A stretch of 35,669 nt of DNA from assembly GCA_016932955.1 (NCBI GenBank), contig JAFGBV010000159.1, forward strand, positions 1 to 35,669, read 5' to 3'. Of the stretch, positions 7,886 to 15,854 are shown piece by piece; the first letter of the stretch is position 1; each line of letters opens with the position of its first letter. The notes beneath the pieces were generated by a model that saw nothing but the letters and a program-made list of their open reading frames with translations, was not told the DNA's origin and did no database searches. This DNA is from Anaerolineales bacterium. GTDB taxonomy: Bacteria > Chloroflexota > Anaerolineae > Anaerolineales > UBA4823. A program made the position numbers and the translations under genes.

Positions 7886-10501
7886 TTACCTGCGCAACTG
7901 CGCCTTCACTTCCTGCTCCAGGCGGCGCAAGATGCGCTGGCGGATACCAGCCAGGTCTTTATCGCTCAGCGTCTTATCGGGCGCCTGGTAGGTGATGCTG
8001 TATGCCAGGCTTTTCTTGCCCTGCCCAATCTGCTCGGAGCGGTAGATGTCAAACAGACGCACATTGGCAACCAATTTACCGCCCGCGTTGCGAATGCTCT
8101 CAGCCACTTGTTCAGCCGCTATGTCTTCATCCACCACCAGCGCCAGGTCTTCCAGTGCGGGGGGATATGCGGGCACCGGGCGCGTCTCGTATTGCTCCAG
8201 GATCAACGGTAGCAATAGTTCCAGGTCGATTCCGGCAGCCAGCAGCGGTGTGGGGGGCAGGTCGTACTGCTCGCACACCAGGGGATGCAGCTCGCCAAAC
8301 ACGCCGATCTCCTGCTCACCAGAGAGGATGCGCGCACATTTGCCCGGGTGCAGGCTGGGATTCTCGGCTGGCTCGTAGCGCAGCGCCGGGATGTGCAGCG
8401 CGTCCAACAGCACTGCAAGCAATCCTTTGAGGTCGAAGAAGTCCATTGCCTGCGTATCGGCGGGCTGCCAGCCGGGCAGGCTGCGCGGTCCTGTTAGGAT
8501 GATGCCCAGGCGCTGCAGTTCGCGCGGCAATTCTTGCCCTTCCTCCACCAGGAATACCGGGCCAATCTCGAACAGCGCCATGCGCTCGCGCAGGCGGGCG
8601 TTGCGCTCTACGGTCTCCAGTAAGAAAGAGAGCAGGCTGTGGCGCAGCACGGTGCGGTCACTGGAGATCGGATTCGCCAGGGTGAGGTACGGACGCTCAT
8701 CCGGCATCCCTGGGATACGGCGGCGGGCTTCGCGCTCTGGCGTGGTCAGGCGGTGGCTGACGATCTCTTGCAAGCCCACGCCCACCAGCAGGTCGCGCAA
8801 TCGCTCCTCGCCCTCCAGCGCGGGATTGTTACGCTGATGTGGCAGCTCATCCCTCAGCCGCGTTTCGGGGATTCGCTCGTATCCGTAAATACGGGCGACC
8901 TCTTCCAATAGATCAGCCTTACCTGCCTGCCCTTCGCCGATGTCCAGGCGGTGATCGGGAGCGGTTGCGCGCACGGTATCGCCCTGTACTTCCACGCCGA
9001 ACTCCAGGCCGCGCAGCAAGTCCGCGATCTGCTCGGCGCTCAGGCTGATGCCCAGGACACGCTGCACGTCGCCCTCGCTCACTTCCACGGTCGGATCATG
9101 CGGGGGCAGAGGGTAATTGTCTACCAATCCCTGGCAGATCACGCCACCGGCGAGCTGGCGCATCAACTCCAGGCAGCGGCTCACCCCGCGTTCCGCCACG
9201 GCAGGGTGCACGCCGCGCGAGAAGCGGTAAGCTGCCTCAGAGAGCAGCTTTTGCGCCGCCACCGTCTTGCGGATGTTGATGAAGTTCCAGGCAGCCCCCT
9301 CCAGCAGGATATTGATCGTGCTCTTGCCGCGCGCCGAGGCTTTTCCGAGCTGAGGTGCCTCCTCGTCCAGCGGAATGCCTGTGGCGTCCAGCGTTTCCTG
9401 CGAGGCATCATATACTTCAGACTCAGCCCCACCCATCACGCCGGCGATGGAGAGACCTCCGGCAGTATCGCATACCAGCACAGTGAACTCATCCAGCGGG
9501 CGCTCCACCCCGTCCAGCGTGGTCAGGCGCTCGCCGGGTTTGGCGCGCCGCGTGATGATCGTAGGCGCTTTGCCCTGCGCGCGCTGCACCAGCACATCGT
9601 AGTCGAAGGCGTGCAGCGGCTCGCCAATCTCCAGCATGGCGTAATTGGTCGCATCGACGATGTTGTTGATCGGGCGCATCCCTGCCAATTTCAGGCGGCG
9701 CTGCAGCCAGTATGGGCTGGGCTTGATCTCTACGTCCTGGATCAGGCCGAGCACGAAGCGAGGGTTGAGCGCAGGCTCCGTGATCTGCATGAAGGCTTTG
9801 CCCTCGATCGAGGGCCCTTTGGCCTCGAAGGTGTAGCTGGGCTGGCGCAATTCCTGCCCGGTGAGGGCAGCTACCTCGCGCGCCACCCCCAGGATGCTGG
9901 CGGCGCGGGCGATATTGGGCAGGATGCTGATATCCAGCACCGCGTCGCCCATGTATTCTGCCAGCGGCACGCTTACCGGCGCATCCTCATCCAGGATGAT
10001 CACCCCCTCGTGATCTTCGGAGATGCCCAGCTCTTTTTCAGAGCAGATCATCGAGTAGGACTCGACGCCGCGTATCTTGGTGCGCTTCAGCGTGGTCAGC
10101 GCCTGCCCGGCTTGGTGTCCGTCGTAAATCCGAGCGCCTTCCTTGGCATACGCCACCTTGAGCGGCTTCGCCAGCGCGCCGATACCCTTGTAGGGGAACA
10201 GGTTGGGCGCGCCAGTGAGCACAATATGCTCCTGGATGCCGTCAAAGAGCTTGCACAGCACCAAGCGGTCCGCATTGGGATGCGGCAATACCTCCGAGAC
10301 GGAGGCGGTGACGATCTTATCTGCTTCCCAGGTCAATCCGCAGACTTTCACCTCCAGGTTGCCATGGCTCTCTGGCATCGGCAGTCCAATATAGGTGATA
10401 TTCTCCACCTCCAGCCCGGCCATCGTCAGGCGACGGGCAAGCTCATCGATGGGGATGGTAATATCAACGAAGTCTTTTAACCAGCTTATCGGTACCAGCA
10501 T
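7886..10501 (-). CDS. pheT: Phenylalanyl-tRNA synthetase beta subunit
   Basis: An 871-aa beta subunit of the (alpha-beta)2 enzyme that charges tRNA-Phe. The start at 10501 (MLVPISWLKDF) is set by GGAGGTG just upstream and by the conserved N-terminus; an earlier in-frame start would run into pheS. Order: N-terminal region, tRNA-binding EMAP-like domain (about 40-160), B3/B4 editing domain (about 220-440), B5 domain (about 465-550), class-II-like core, and a C-terminal ferredoxin-fold anticodon-binding domain (YPPALEDLALVVDE to the end). Length is about 70 residues above the usual 800, mainly from an inserted stretch around residues 360-400. It lies 13 bp after pheS, under the same T-box, and ends at a shared terminator. 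Confidence 0.97.
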   Translation of the reverse strand: MLVPISWLKDFVDITIPIDELARRLTMAGLEVENITYIGLPMPESHGNLEVKVCGLTWEADKIVTASVSEVLPHPNADRLVLCKLFDGIQEHIVLTGAPNLFPYKGIGALAKPLKVAYAKEGARIYDGHQAGQALTTLKRTKIRGVESYSMICSEKELGISEDHEGVIILDEDAPVSVPLAEYMGDAVLDISILPNIARAASILGVAREVAALTGQELRQPSYTFEAKGPSIEGKAFMQITEPALNPRFVLGLIQDVEIKPSPYWLQRRLKLAGMRPINNIVDATNYAMLEIGEPLHAFDYDVLVQRAQGKAPTIITRRAKPGERLTTLDGVERPLDEFTVLVCDTAGGLSIAGVMGGAESEVYDASQETLDATGIPLDEEAPQLGKASARGKSTINILLEGAAWNFINIRKTVAAQKLLSEAAYRFSRGVHPAVAERGVSRCLELMRQLAGGVICQGLVDNYPLPPHDPTVEVSEGDVQRVLGISLSAEQIADLLRGLEFGVEVQGDTVRATAPDHRLDIGEGQAGKADLLEEVARIYGYERIPETRLRDELPHQRNNPALEGEERLRDLLVGVGLQEIVSHRLTTPEREARRRIPGMPDERPYLTLANPISSDRTVLRHSLLSFLLETVERNARLRERMALFEIGPVFLVEEGQELPRELQRLGIILTGPRSLPGWQPADTQAMDFFDLKGLLAVLLDALHIPALRYEPAENPSLHPGKCARILSGEQEIGVFGELHPLVCEQYDLPPTPLLAAGIDLELLLPLILEQYETRPVPAYPPALEDLALVVDEDIAAEQVAESIRNAGGKLVANVRLFDIYRSEQIGQGKKSLAYSITYQAPDKTLSDKDLAGIRQRILRRLEQEVKAQLRR

Positions 10502-10514
10502 CGTGCACCTCCGC

Positions 10515-11540
10515 TTAGAATTGTTCCAGGAACCGCAGGTCATTCGACCACAAATAGCGAATGTCCTCGATCATGTGTTTGAGCATCGCGACGCGTTCAG
10601 GTCCGATTCCCGCCGCAAAACCGCTGAACTGTTCGGGGTCGTAGCCGCCGTTTGCCAGCACGGTGGGATGCACCATGCCGCAGCCCATGATCTCCAGCCA
10701 GCCGCTATCGCCGCACACCCGGCAGCCCTGCCCGTGGCACAAGAAGCACTCGAAATCGACCTCAGCGCTGGGCTCGGTGAAGGGGAAATGCGAAGCGCGA
10801 AAGCGCGTGCGAATGCTTTCGCCGAACATGCGCTGGGCAAAGTCGCCAATCGTGCCCTTCAGGTCGGCGAAGGTGATGTTGTGCCCTACCACCAGCACCT
10901 CCAACTGGTTAAACTGCGTCTCTTTGCGCGCCGAGACCTGCTCGTAGCGGTAGCACATACCCGGCAGGATAGCGCGCACCGGTTGGGGGGCGTACTGGCG
11001 CATCACATGGATTTGCCCGGGAGAGGTGTGCGTGCGCAGCAGCACGCCGGGGCGCGTGGTGTGAAAAGTATCCCACATATCCCGCGCTGGGTGGTGGGGA
11101 GGCATGTTCAGTAGTCCGAAGTTAAGGTCATCCGTTTCCACTTCCGGTGAGCGGTAAACCTGGAATCCCATATCCTGGAACACGCGGATGATCTGGCGTA
11201 GCGTGGCGACGGTGGGATGCAGGCGACCTAAGGGTGTGGGGCGCCCGGGCAGGGTCACATCCAGCCGTTCGCTGCCCAGCGAGCGCTGCAATGCTGCCTG
11301 GCGCATCTCCTCGGTGCGCGCAGCCAGCGCCGTTTCCAGGGCGCGCTTAACCTCGTTGGCGCGCCGCCCGATCTGTGGGCGTTCCTCCTTGGAGAGTCGC
11401 CCCAGTTGGTCAAAGATCTGCATCAATGGAGCGCTGCGTCCCAGGTAGGCAATTCGCCACTGTTCCAGCGCCGCCTCATCTTCGACTGCCTGCAGCGCAG
11501 TTTTGGCAGCCTGTTCGATCTGGTCGAGTTGGTTGAGCAT
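10515..11540 (-). CDS. pheS: Phenylalanyl-tRNA synthetase alpha subunit
   Basis: A 341-aa catalytic alpha subunit. The start at 11540 (MLNQLDQIEQ) follows GGAGGTGAAT; an in-frame start at 11567 lies inside the T-box terminator U-tract and is unlikely. An N-terminal coiled coil (about 1-90) binds tRNA, followed by the class II core with NMPPHHPARDMWDTF, TSPGQIHVM, the motif 2 region PGMCYRYEQ, and motif 3 (GFAAGIGPERVAML). A four-cysteine insert (CFLCHGQGCRVCGDSGW) precedes GCGMVHP; this variant occurs in several PheS proteins and probably binds zinc. Transcription should be controlled by uncharged tRNA-Phe through the T-box immediately upstream. First gene of pheST. Confidence 0.97.
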   Translation of the reverse strand: MLNQLDQIEQAAKTALQAVEDEAALEQWRIAYLGRSAPLMQIFDQLGRLSKEERPQIGRRANEVKRALETALAARTEEMRQAALQRSLGSERLDVTLPGRPTPLGRLHPTVATLRQIIRVFQDMGFQVYRSPEVETDDLNFGLLNMPPHHPARDMWDTFHTTRPGVLLRTHTSPGQIHVMRQYAPQPVRAILPGMCYRYEQVSARKETQFNQLEVLVVGHNITFADLKGTIGDFAQRMFGESIRTRFRASHFPFTEPSAEVDFECFLCHGQGCRVCGDSGWLEIMGCGMVHPTVLANGGYDPEQFSGFAAGIGPERVAMLKHMIEDIRYLWSNDLRFLEQF

Positions 11541-11550
11541 ATTCACCTCC

Positions 11551-11592
11551 AAAAATAAGCAAAACATCCCCTCCCAAACAAGGGACGGGATG
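11551..11592 (-). terminator. T-box regulated terminator before pheS
   Basis: Minus-strand stem CATCCCGTCCC/GGGAGGGGATG (plus-strand arms 11582-11592 and 11565-11575; 10 of 11 pairs, six-base loop), followed by TTTTGCTTATTTTT. It lies directly after the T-box sequence, as expected for tRNA-controlled attenuation. Confidence 0.85.
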
Positions 11593-11860
11593 TGGTTCCC
11601 GCGGTACCACCCTCATTGGCCGCGTCTTCGCAGCCCGCTTTCCGCCAACGGCCCCTTGGGGCGATTGGCTTCCCTGCTAACGCTGGGATTGCGTTCCGAG
11701 CTACTAGGAGAGCTTGCTGCTCCATTCACCCGGACGGCTCAGGAGGGAACTTCATCGGGGTTCCACCTGGCGGGGGTCTCAGTCTGCGCCCGCCGCCTCC
11801 CTGTTGGCTTTCGCCTGGCTACTTTCCTCTGTCGCTGCCGTTTTTGGTGGTTGGTTGTTG
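11565..11860 (-). ncRNA. T-box riboswitch (leader of pheST)
   Basis: The minus strand carries AGGGTGGTACCGCGG (complement of 11599-11613), a perfect match to the T-box consensus that pairs with the tRNA acceptor end in the antiterminator. A strong terminator follows and pheS starts 25 bp later. Upstream lie several GC-rich helices and an AGTA motif expected in stem I. A UUC codon (complement of 11747-11749, in context GAAGUUCCCUCC, followed by UGAGCC) is the best candidate specifier and fits phenylalanine. The specifier and stem I fold were read by eye and are less sure than the T-box itself. Uncharged tRNA-Phe should permit readthrough. Confidence 0.92.
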
Positions 11861-11865
11861 CCCTT

Positions 11866-11893
11866 ATTATCCGCAAAATGAGCAGACTGTCAA
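11866..11893 (-). promoter_or_regulatory. Promoter of the T-box-pheST transcript
   Basis: On the minus strand, consensus TTGACA (complement of 11888-11893), a 16-bp spacer, and GATAAT (complement of 11866-11871). The transcript would start around 11858-11860, just before the predicted stem I of the T-box. Confidence 0.7.
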
Positions 11894-11914
11894 GGATGAG
11901 AAGATTAATTCTGC

Positions 11915-11958
11915 TGGACATTGCCTGGAATTAGGTATATGATAATGTTATCCAACAT
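11915..11958 (+). promoter_or_regulatory. Promoter, with overlapping inverted repeats, of the cysteine-pair repeat protein
   Basis: TGGACA (11915-11920), 17 bp, then TATGAT (11938-11943), one mismatch from consensus in each box. Overlapping the -10 are two small nested inverted repeats, GATAA-TG-TTATC (11941-11952) and ATGTT-ATCC-AACAT (11945-11958), at a position where a repressor could act. The operator idea is speculative. It diverges from the T-box promoter, with only about 20 bp between the two -35 boxes. Confidence 0.4.
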
Positions 11959-12029
11959 AGCGTCAGGGGGTGGCGGATTAAGACTGCACTTTTCAAACCA
12001 ACCGTCAACATTTTCCAAAGGAGGCTATT

Positions 12030-13556
12030 GTGAGAAAAAGATTCATGTTCGGAATTTTGGCACCTGTTCTGATTATCGGCCTGACGATGGGGACAGGCAT
12101 GGCACAGGATTCCCCGCCGGCAGAGGCGGCGACCTTAGGTTTGGATACCCGCTGGATCATCGAAGAGGTGGATACCGCTACCCAGACGGGCGGCTACACT
12201 TCGATCGTGGTCGATAATATACCCTATATTGCCTATTACAACTTCACCGATGGCGATCTCTACCTGACCAGCCCCGTAGAGCCTGGCGAGGGCAACTGCG
12301 GCCCGTCCGATAACTGGGACTGCCGCACGGTGGACACCCAGGGCGATGTGGGCAGGTATACTTCGATCGATATATATCGGAGTTCCACAATCCTGGGCTC
12401 CTGGAAATTAGGTATCGCCTATCATGATGCAACCAATCACGCGCTCAAGCTTGCGGAGTATATCTGTTACCCCCTCATGGGTTGTGATTGGTTTTTCACA
12501 ACCATCGATTCGGGGGGGGGCGGAGATGTCGTGGGAACCTATGTTTCCTTCGTCTATGACGATAGTGGCAAAGGGCATATTGCCTACCAGGCTTTTGACT
12601 ATGGATCCGCCTGGGATTTTTATGATTTGCGCTATGCGCACGAGGTGGGCAGCGGAGGCACCGGCTGTGACATGGGTATCACTGACTGGCAGTGTGATAC
12701 CGTACAAATAGCTCTTGCAAATAACAGCACCAATGGCTTCCCAGGGATCGATCTTACGCTGCTGTATTTTGGCAATTCCACCACTCCGACTCCGTTCATC
12801 GCTTACTATGATTCACCGCAGAAGAGTGATCCTACGCTCGGCGGCAACCTGAACCTGGCGTATTTTGTCAACCAAAGCGGCTCCGGTTGTGAAATTGGCC
12901 CTACCTGGCAGTGTGACGCCATCGAAGGCACGGATCCGAATCCAGAGATCGATACCGGGCTGAGCCCGCAGATCTATATCCAAAAAACTGGGAGTGAGTA
13001 TTACACCAACATCTTTTACTATGATAAAGCCAATGGCGCATTGCGCTGGGCGCGGGCAGCCAGTCTCTACCAGGGTGCTGAGGCCAACTGCGGCCCGATT
13101 GAGGGCTTTAACCAGCAGTTATGGCGCTGCGACGATGTGGATACGCTCTTAGCGGGGTGGGTGGGTGGTCCAGCTATTTCCCTGGCTCTGGATGAGGCGG
13201 GATACCCGGTGCTGGCTTACCAGAGCGCTAATGATGATCTAGCCCCCTCCAGCCTCGAAATGGCCCGGCCCGCCGGCAGGGCTGGGGTGAACTTCGGGAT
13301 TGGCAACTGCGGAGACCCTCTCCCCTCTCCCGGCATGCTCTTTTCCTACTGGCAGTGTGAGATCATCGATCAAGGCGGTGGTCAGGTTGGCTCTATCGAT
13401 GAGGCGAACTTCACTGCAGTGGGGGTCGACAGCGATGGGCTGATCACCATCGGCTATGAAGAATCCGATGACTATGATGATCCTGAGGTTGATATCCTGA
13501 AGGTGGCTTACCAGGAGCAGTATTACACGACAGCCATGCCAATCGTGATCAAGTGA
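12030..13556 (+). CDS. Secreted repeat protein with six cysteine-pair motifs (probable beta-propeller)
   Basis: A 508-aa exported protein starting at GTG 12030, with AAAGGAGG seven bases upstream. A signal peptide ends near MAQDSPPA (about residue 27). The body repeats a unit of 60-80 aa with two landmarks: a strand of the type IAYYD..N..L.LA, and a cysteine pair of the type C-x(5-14)-W-x-C followed by acidic residues and an (I/V)D or similar. Six Cys pairs are visible (GNCGPSDNWDC, CYPLMGCDW, CDMGITDWQC, CEIGPTWQC, NCGPIEGFNQQLWRC and NCGDPLPSPGMLFSYWQC). The tail is YTTAMPIVIK. I recognise no named family. The periodic strands suggest a propeller pinned by one disulfide per blade, and export makes disulfides plausible. 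Confidence 0.8.
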   Translation: MRKRFMFGILAPVLIIGLTMGTGMAQDSPPAEAATLGLDTRWIIEEVDTATQTGGYTSIVVDNIPYIAYYNFTDGDLYLTSPVEPGEGNCGPSDNWDCRTVDTQGDVGRYTSIDIYRSSTILGSWKLGIAYHDATNHALKLAEYICYPLMGCDWFFTTIDSGGGGDVVGTYVSFVYDDSGKGHIAYQAFDYGSAWDFYDLRYAHEVGSGGTGCDMGITDWQCDTVQIALANNSTNGFPGIDLTLLYFGNSTTPTPFIAYYDSPQKSDPTLGGNLNLAYFVNQSGSGCEIGPTWQCDAIEGTDPNPEIDTGLSPQIYIQKTGSEYYTNIFYYDKANGALRWARAASLYQGAEANCGPIEGFNQQLWRCDDVDTLLAGWVGGPAISLALDEAGYPVLAYQSANDDLAPSSLEMARPAGRAGVNFGIGNCGDPLPSPGMLFSYWQCEIIDQGGGQVGSIDEANFTAVGVDSDGLITIGYEESDDYDDPEVDILKVAYQEQYYTTAMPIVIK

Positions 13557-13594
13557 GCAGGCCTGCCTGAATAGGCGAAATACAATTCGGCTTA

Positions 13595-13630
13595 TGGTGT
13601 GTGCGGGCAAGAGACTACCCGCACACACCA
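13595..13630. repeat. Strong 13-bp hairpin between genes, without U-tract
   Basis: TGGTGTGTGCGGG (13595-13607) pairs perfectly with CCCGCACACACCA (13618-13630) across a 10-base loop. It lies 38 bp after the stop of the repeat-protein gene and 20 bp before a TATAAT box. No T-run follows, so it may be a weak terminator, an mRNA 3'-end stabiliser or a protein-binding site. Confidence 0.55.
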
Positions 13631-13650
13631 ACGATTCTCCCAGATGCGTG

Positions 13651-13656
13651 TATAAT
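13651..13656 (+). promoter_or_regulatory. -10 box giving a probably leaderless transcript
   Basis: A perfect TATAAT ends five bases before the ATG at 13662, so the expected transcript start falls on or inside the start codons (ATGATG). No Shine-Dalgarno sequence is present, and no good -35 box is seen. Confidence 0.5.
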
Positions 13657-13661
13657 CGGGC

Positions 13662-14597
13662 ATGATGACCCATCACGCACATTCACCCTGGCTGAGATGC
13701 CTGGGGATGCTCTTCCTGGTGATTTTGCTCGCAGCCTGCAACGGGACCGCTACGCCGCCGCCCACTGGCTCCCCAGCCCTCCCCACGGAGACCCTCGCTT
13801 CCCCAGATGCCTCCCCGCAGCCATCTTCCACCCCTATCCCCCCCACGTCCACTCCCGTCCCCTTGGCAGCCCTGGTCGATGGTGCCCCGATCACGCTGGC
13901 GGAATTCCAGGCCGAAGTGGCGCGCTACCAGTCCGCGCCTGGCACAGATCCTGCAGCCGATATACAGCAGATTGTCCTGGATGAGTTGATTGACCAGACC
14001 CTGCTCGCTCTTTCTGCCGCGGAGCAAGGGTTCATTGTCGATGAGGCGCTGCTCCAGGCGCGCATCGACCAGTTAGCCGGGCAGTTAGGTGGTGCACAGG
14101 CATTGAACGATTGGATGGCTGGTTACGGTTACAGCGAGCCGGATTTCCGCCTGGCGCTGGCGCGTGCCATCGCTGCAGCCTGGATGCGCGATCAGATTGC
14201 CGCCGCTGTGCCAGAAGTCGCCGAACAAGCACACGTGCGCCAGATTTTGCTATATAATTCTGATCAGGCGGACCAGGTGTACGCGCTGTTGCAGAGCGGG
14301 CAAGATTTTGCCCAGTTGGCGAGTCAATACGACTCCATGACCGGCGGCGACCTGGGCTGGTTCCCGCGAGGCTTTCTCACCGAGCCATCTCTGGAGGATG
14401 CAGCCTTTGCCTTGGAACCAGGTGAATATAGCCCTGTGATCGAGACTCGCCTGGGCTATCACATTTTACAATTGATCGAGATTGACCCGCAGCACCCCTT
14501 GCTGCCAGATGCCCGTCGGGCGCTGCAAGCAGAGGCGCTGCGTGATTGGCTGGAGCAGCGCCGCGCCCAGAGTGAGATTATGGTGTTGCTGCCCTGA
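13662..14597 (+). CDS. Parvulin-type peptidyl-prolyl isomerase lipoprotein (SurA/PrsA-like)
   Basis: A 311-aa envelope lipoprotein. A signal peptide ends in the lipobox LLAAC (lipidated Cys26), then comes a Ser/Thr/Pro-rich linker (about 30-68). A SurA N-domain-like helical region (about 70-185) begins with VDGAPITLAEFQAEV. A rotamase domain (about 188-270) carries VRQILLYN, FAQLASQYDS, GGDLGWFPRG and LGYHILQLIEI. It should assist folding of exported proteins outside the membrane, perhaps the large secreted proteins encoded upstream. ATG occurs twice at the start (13662 and 13665). With the -10 box five bases away, translation is probably leaderless. A membrane-anchored protein follows after 26 bp. 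Confidence 0.9.
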   Translation: MMTHHAHSPWLRCLGMLFLVILLAACNGTATPPPTGSPALPTETLASPDASPQPSSTPIPPTSTPVPLAALVDGAPITLAEFQAEVARYQSAPGTDPAADIQQIVLDELIDQTLLALSAAEQGFIVDEALLQARIDQLAGQLGGAQALNDWMAGYGYSEPDFRLALARAIAAAWMRDQIAAAVPEVAEQAHVRQILLYNSDQADQVYALLQSGQDFAQLASQYDSMTGGDLGWFPRGFLTEPSLEDAAFALEPGEYSPVIETRLGYHILQLIEIDPQHPLLPDARRALQAEALRDWLEQRRAQSEIMVLLP

Positions 14598-14623
14598 CAT
14601 ACTCTGATTGGGGAGAGGAGACT

Positions 14624-15370
14624 ATGGAATCGAGCGAAAAACGACGACCTAAGCGCCGCAAGCGATCATTCGATGTGGTGTGGAATGTAATTACCATCCT
14701 GATCTTGTTCAGCGTGGCTTGTGTGGGGATCATCGGCATCCTGATCTTTGCCAATCCCAGCGGTACCATGAACCCCTGGCCCCCGCCGACTGAGATCGTG
14801 ATCCCTACCCTGCCTTTCACCGCCACCCCCACGGTCACGCCGCGCATCACCCTGCAGCCCTCCTGGACCCCTACGGTGGAGCAGTTAGTTCCCACCTCCA
14901 CCAATACCCCCCGACCTTCAGCGACGCCGATCCTCACCGATACGCCGGTCGGCTTTGTGCCATCCCAAACTCCCACCCCTGGCGGGTTTACCTTTGTGGT
15001 GCAGCGTGGCAGCCCATCGGCAATCTCCGGGCAGGGCTTCCACCCCGATGTAGGTTGTAACTGGATGGGCGTGGCGGGACAGGCCACCAGCCTGAGCGGG
15101 CAGCCGGTGATTGGCCTGTTCGTTCAATTGGGCGGCAGCCTGGAGGGCAGGGCCCTTGAAACCATGCTAACCATGACCGGTACGGCAATCCAGTACGGGC
15201 AGGCAGGCTTTGAATTCACCCTTGCCGATCGTCCTATCCCCTCCCAGGGCACGCTGTGGGTGCAACTGCTGGATCAACAGAACCTGCCCCTCTCGGATAA
15301 GGTCTATTTTGACACCTATGCTGAGTGCGAGAAGAACCTGATCGTCATTTACTTTGCTCAGGTAAAATAG
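14624..15370 (+). CDS. Membrane-anchored Thr/Pro-rich protein with CNWMGVAGQ domain
   Basis: A 248-aa protein. A strongly basic N-terminus (KRRPKRRKR) is followed by one membrane segment (about residues 20-42), giving an N-in, C-out anchor. A Thr/Pro-rich spacer (about 45-120) leads to a C-terminal domain (about 120-248) with GCNWMGVAGQ, GQPVIGLFVQLGG and a late cysteine (YAECEKN) that could pair with the first. I have seen similar CNW(M/L)GVAGQV modules in Anaerolineae proteins, without a known function. The start is supported by GAGAGGAG upstream. It is likely in one transcript with the parvulin lipoprotein and is closed by a strong terminator. Confidence 0.8.
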   Translation: MESSEKRRPKRRKRSFDVVWNVITILILFSVACVGIIGILIFANPSGTMNPWPPPTEIVIPTLPFTATPTVTPRITLQPSWTPTVEQLVPTSTNTPRPSATPILTDTPVGFVPSQTPTPGGFTFVVQRGSPSAISGQGFHPDVGCNWMGVAGQATSLSGQPVIGLFVQLGGSLEGRALETMLTMTGTAIQYGQAGFEFTLADRPIPSQGTLWVQLLDQQNLPLSDKVYFDTYAECEKNLIVIYFAQVK

Positions 15371-15398
15371 AGAAAACCTGGTTGTGCAAGGTTGTCTG

Positions 15399-15443
15399 GG
15401 ATGTTTGCAAAGAAGCCATCCTTTGCAAACATCCTTTTTTTTT
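15399..15443 (+). terminator. Intrinsic terminator
   Basis: A 14-bp perfect stem, GGATGTTTGCAAAG (15399-15412) with CTTTGCAAACATCC (15421-15434), followed by nine Ts (15435-15443). It ends the plus-strand operon. The dgkA gene comes in from the other strand and stops at 15444. Confidence 0.93.
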
Positions 15444-15854
15444 CTATTTCCCGAAAAACGCGCTGATTTTTCCCCACAGCGGAGGCCCCAGGATTAGCAG
15501 CCCGATCATCATCGACGCCACTGCCGCGATCAGCACCGCCGCCGCGCCCACATCCTTGCCGACTTTGGCCAGGGCGTGGTGCTCGTTGTGGCTTGCCAGG
15601 TCCACCACCGCCTCCAGCGCCGTGTTGAGGAATTCGGCAATCCACACGATCGCAATAGCCAGGAAGATCACTGCCCAATCGCGAGTCGAGATGCGCAGCC
15701 ATAGCGAAACGATGATCACAGCCACGCTGACCACCGCATGGATCCATGCGTTGCGTTGGGTGCGGATGACATGCCACCAGCCAGAGAAGGCATAACGGAA
15801 AGATCGCCCTCTCGAGATAAAAAAGCCGCGAATTTTTGAAACAATCGTGGTCAT
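15444..15854 (-). CDS. dgkA: Diacylglycerol/undecaprenol kinase (DgkA family)
   Basis: A 136-aa integral membrane kinase with three hydrophobic helices and the family signature EFLNTALEAVVD followed by AKVGKDVGAAAVL. In bacteria without an E. coli-type lipid cycle, this family usually phosphorylates undecaprenol for cell-wall carrier recycling. The start is placed at 15854 because its ATG overlaps the ybeY stop as ATGA, implying translational coupling; an in-frame ATG at 15875 lies inside ybeY. Last gene of the mtaB-dgkA run. Confidence 0.93.
   Translation of the reverse strand: MTTIVSKIRGFFISRGRSFRYAFSGWWHVIRTQRNAWIHAVVSVAVIIVSLWLRISTRDWAVIFLAIAIVWIAEFLNTALEAVVDLASHNEHHALAKVGKDVGAAAVLIAAVASMMIGLLILGPPLWGKISAFFGK

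Noticed and set aside
8951..10480. Long open frame (509 codons) on the plus strand opposite pheT
   Set aside because: It is the antisense shadow of a certain gene with biased GC-rich codons. It has no ribosome-binding site or recognisable motif.
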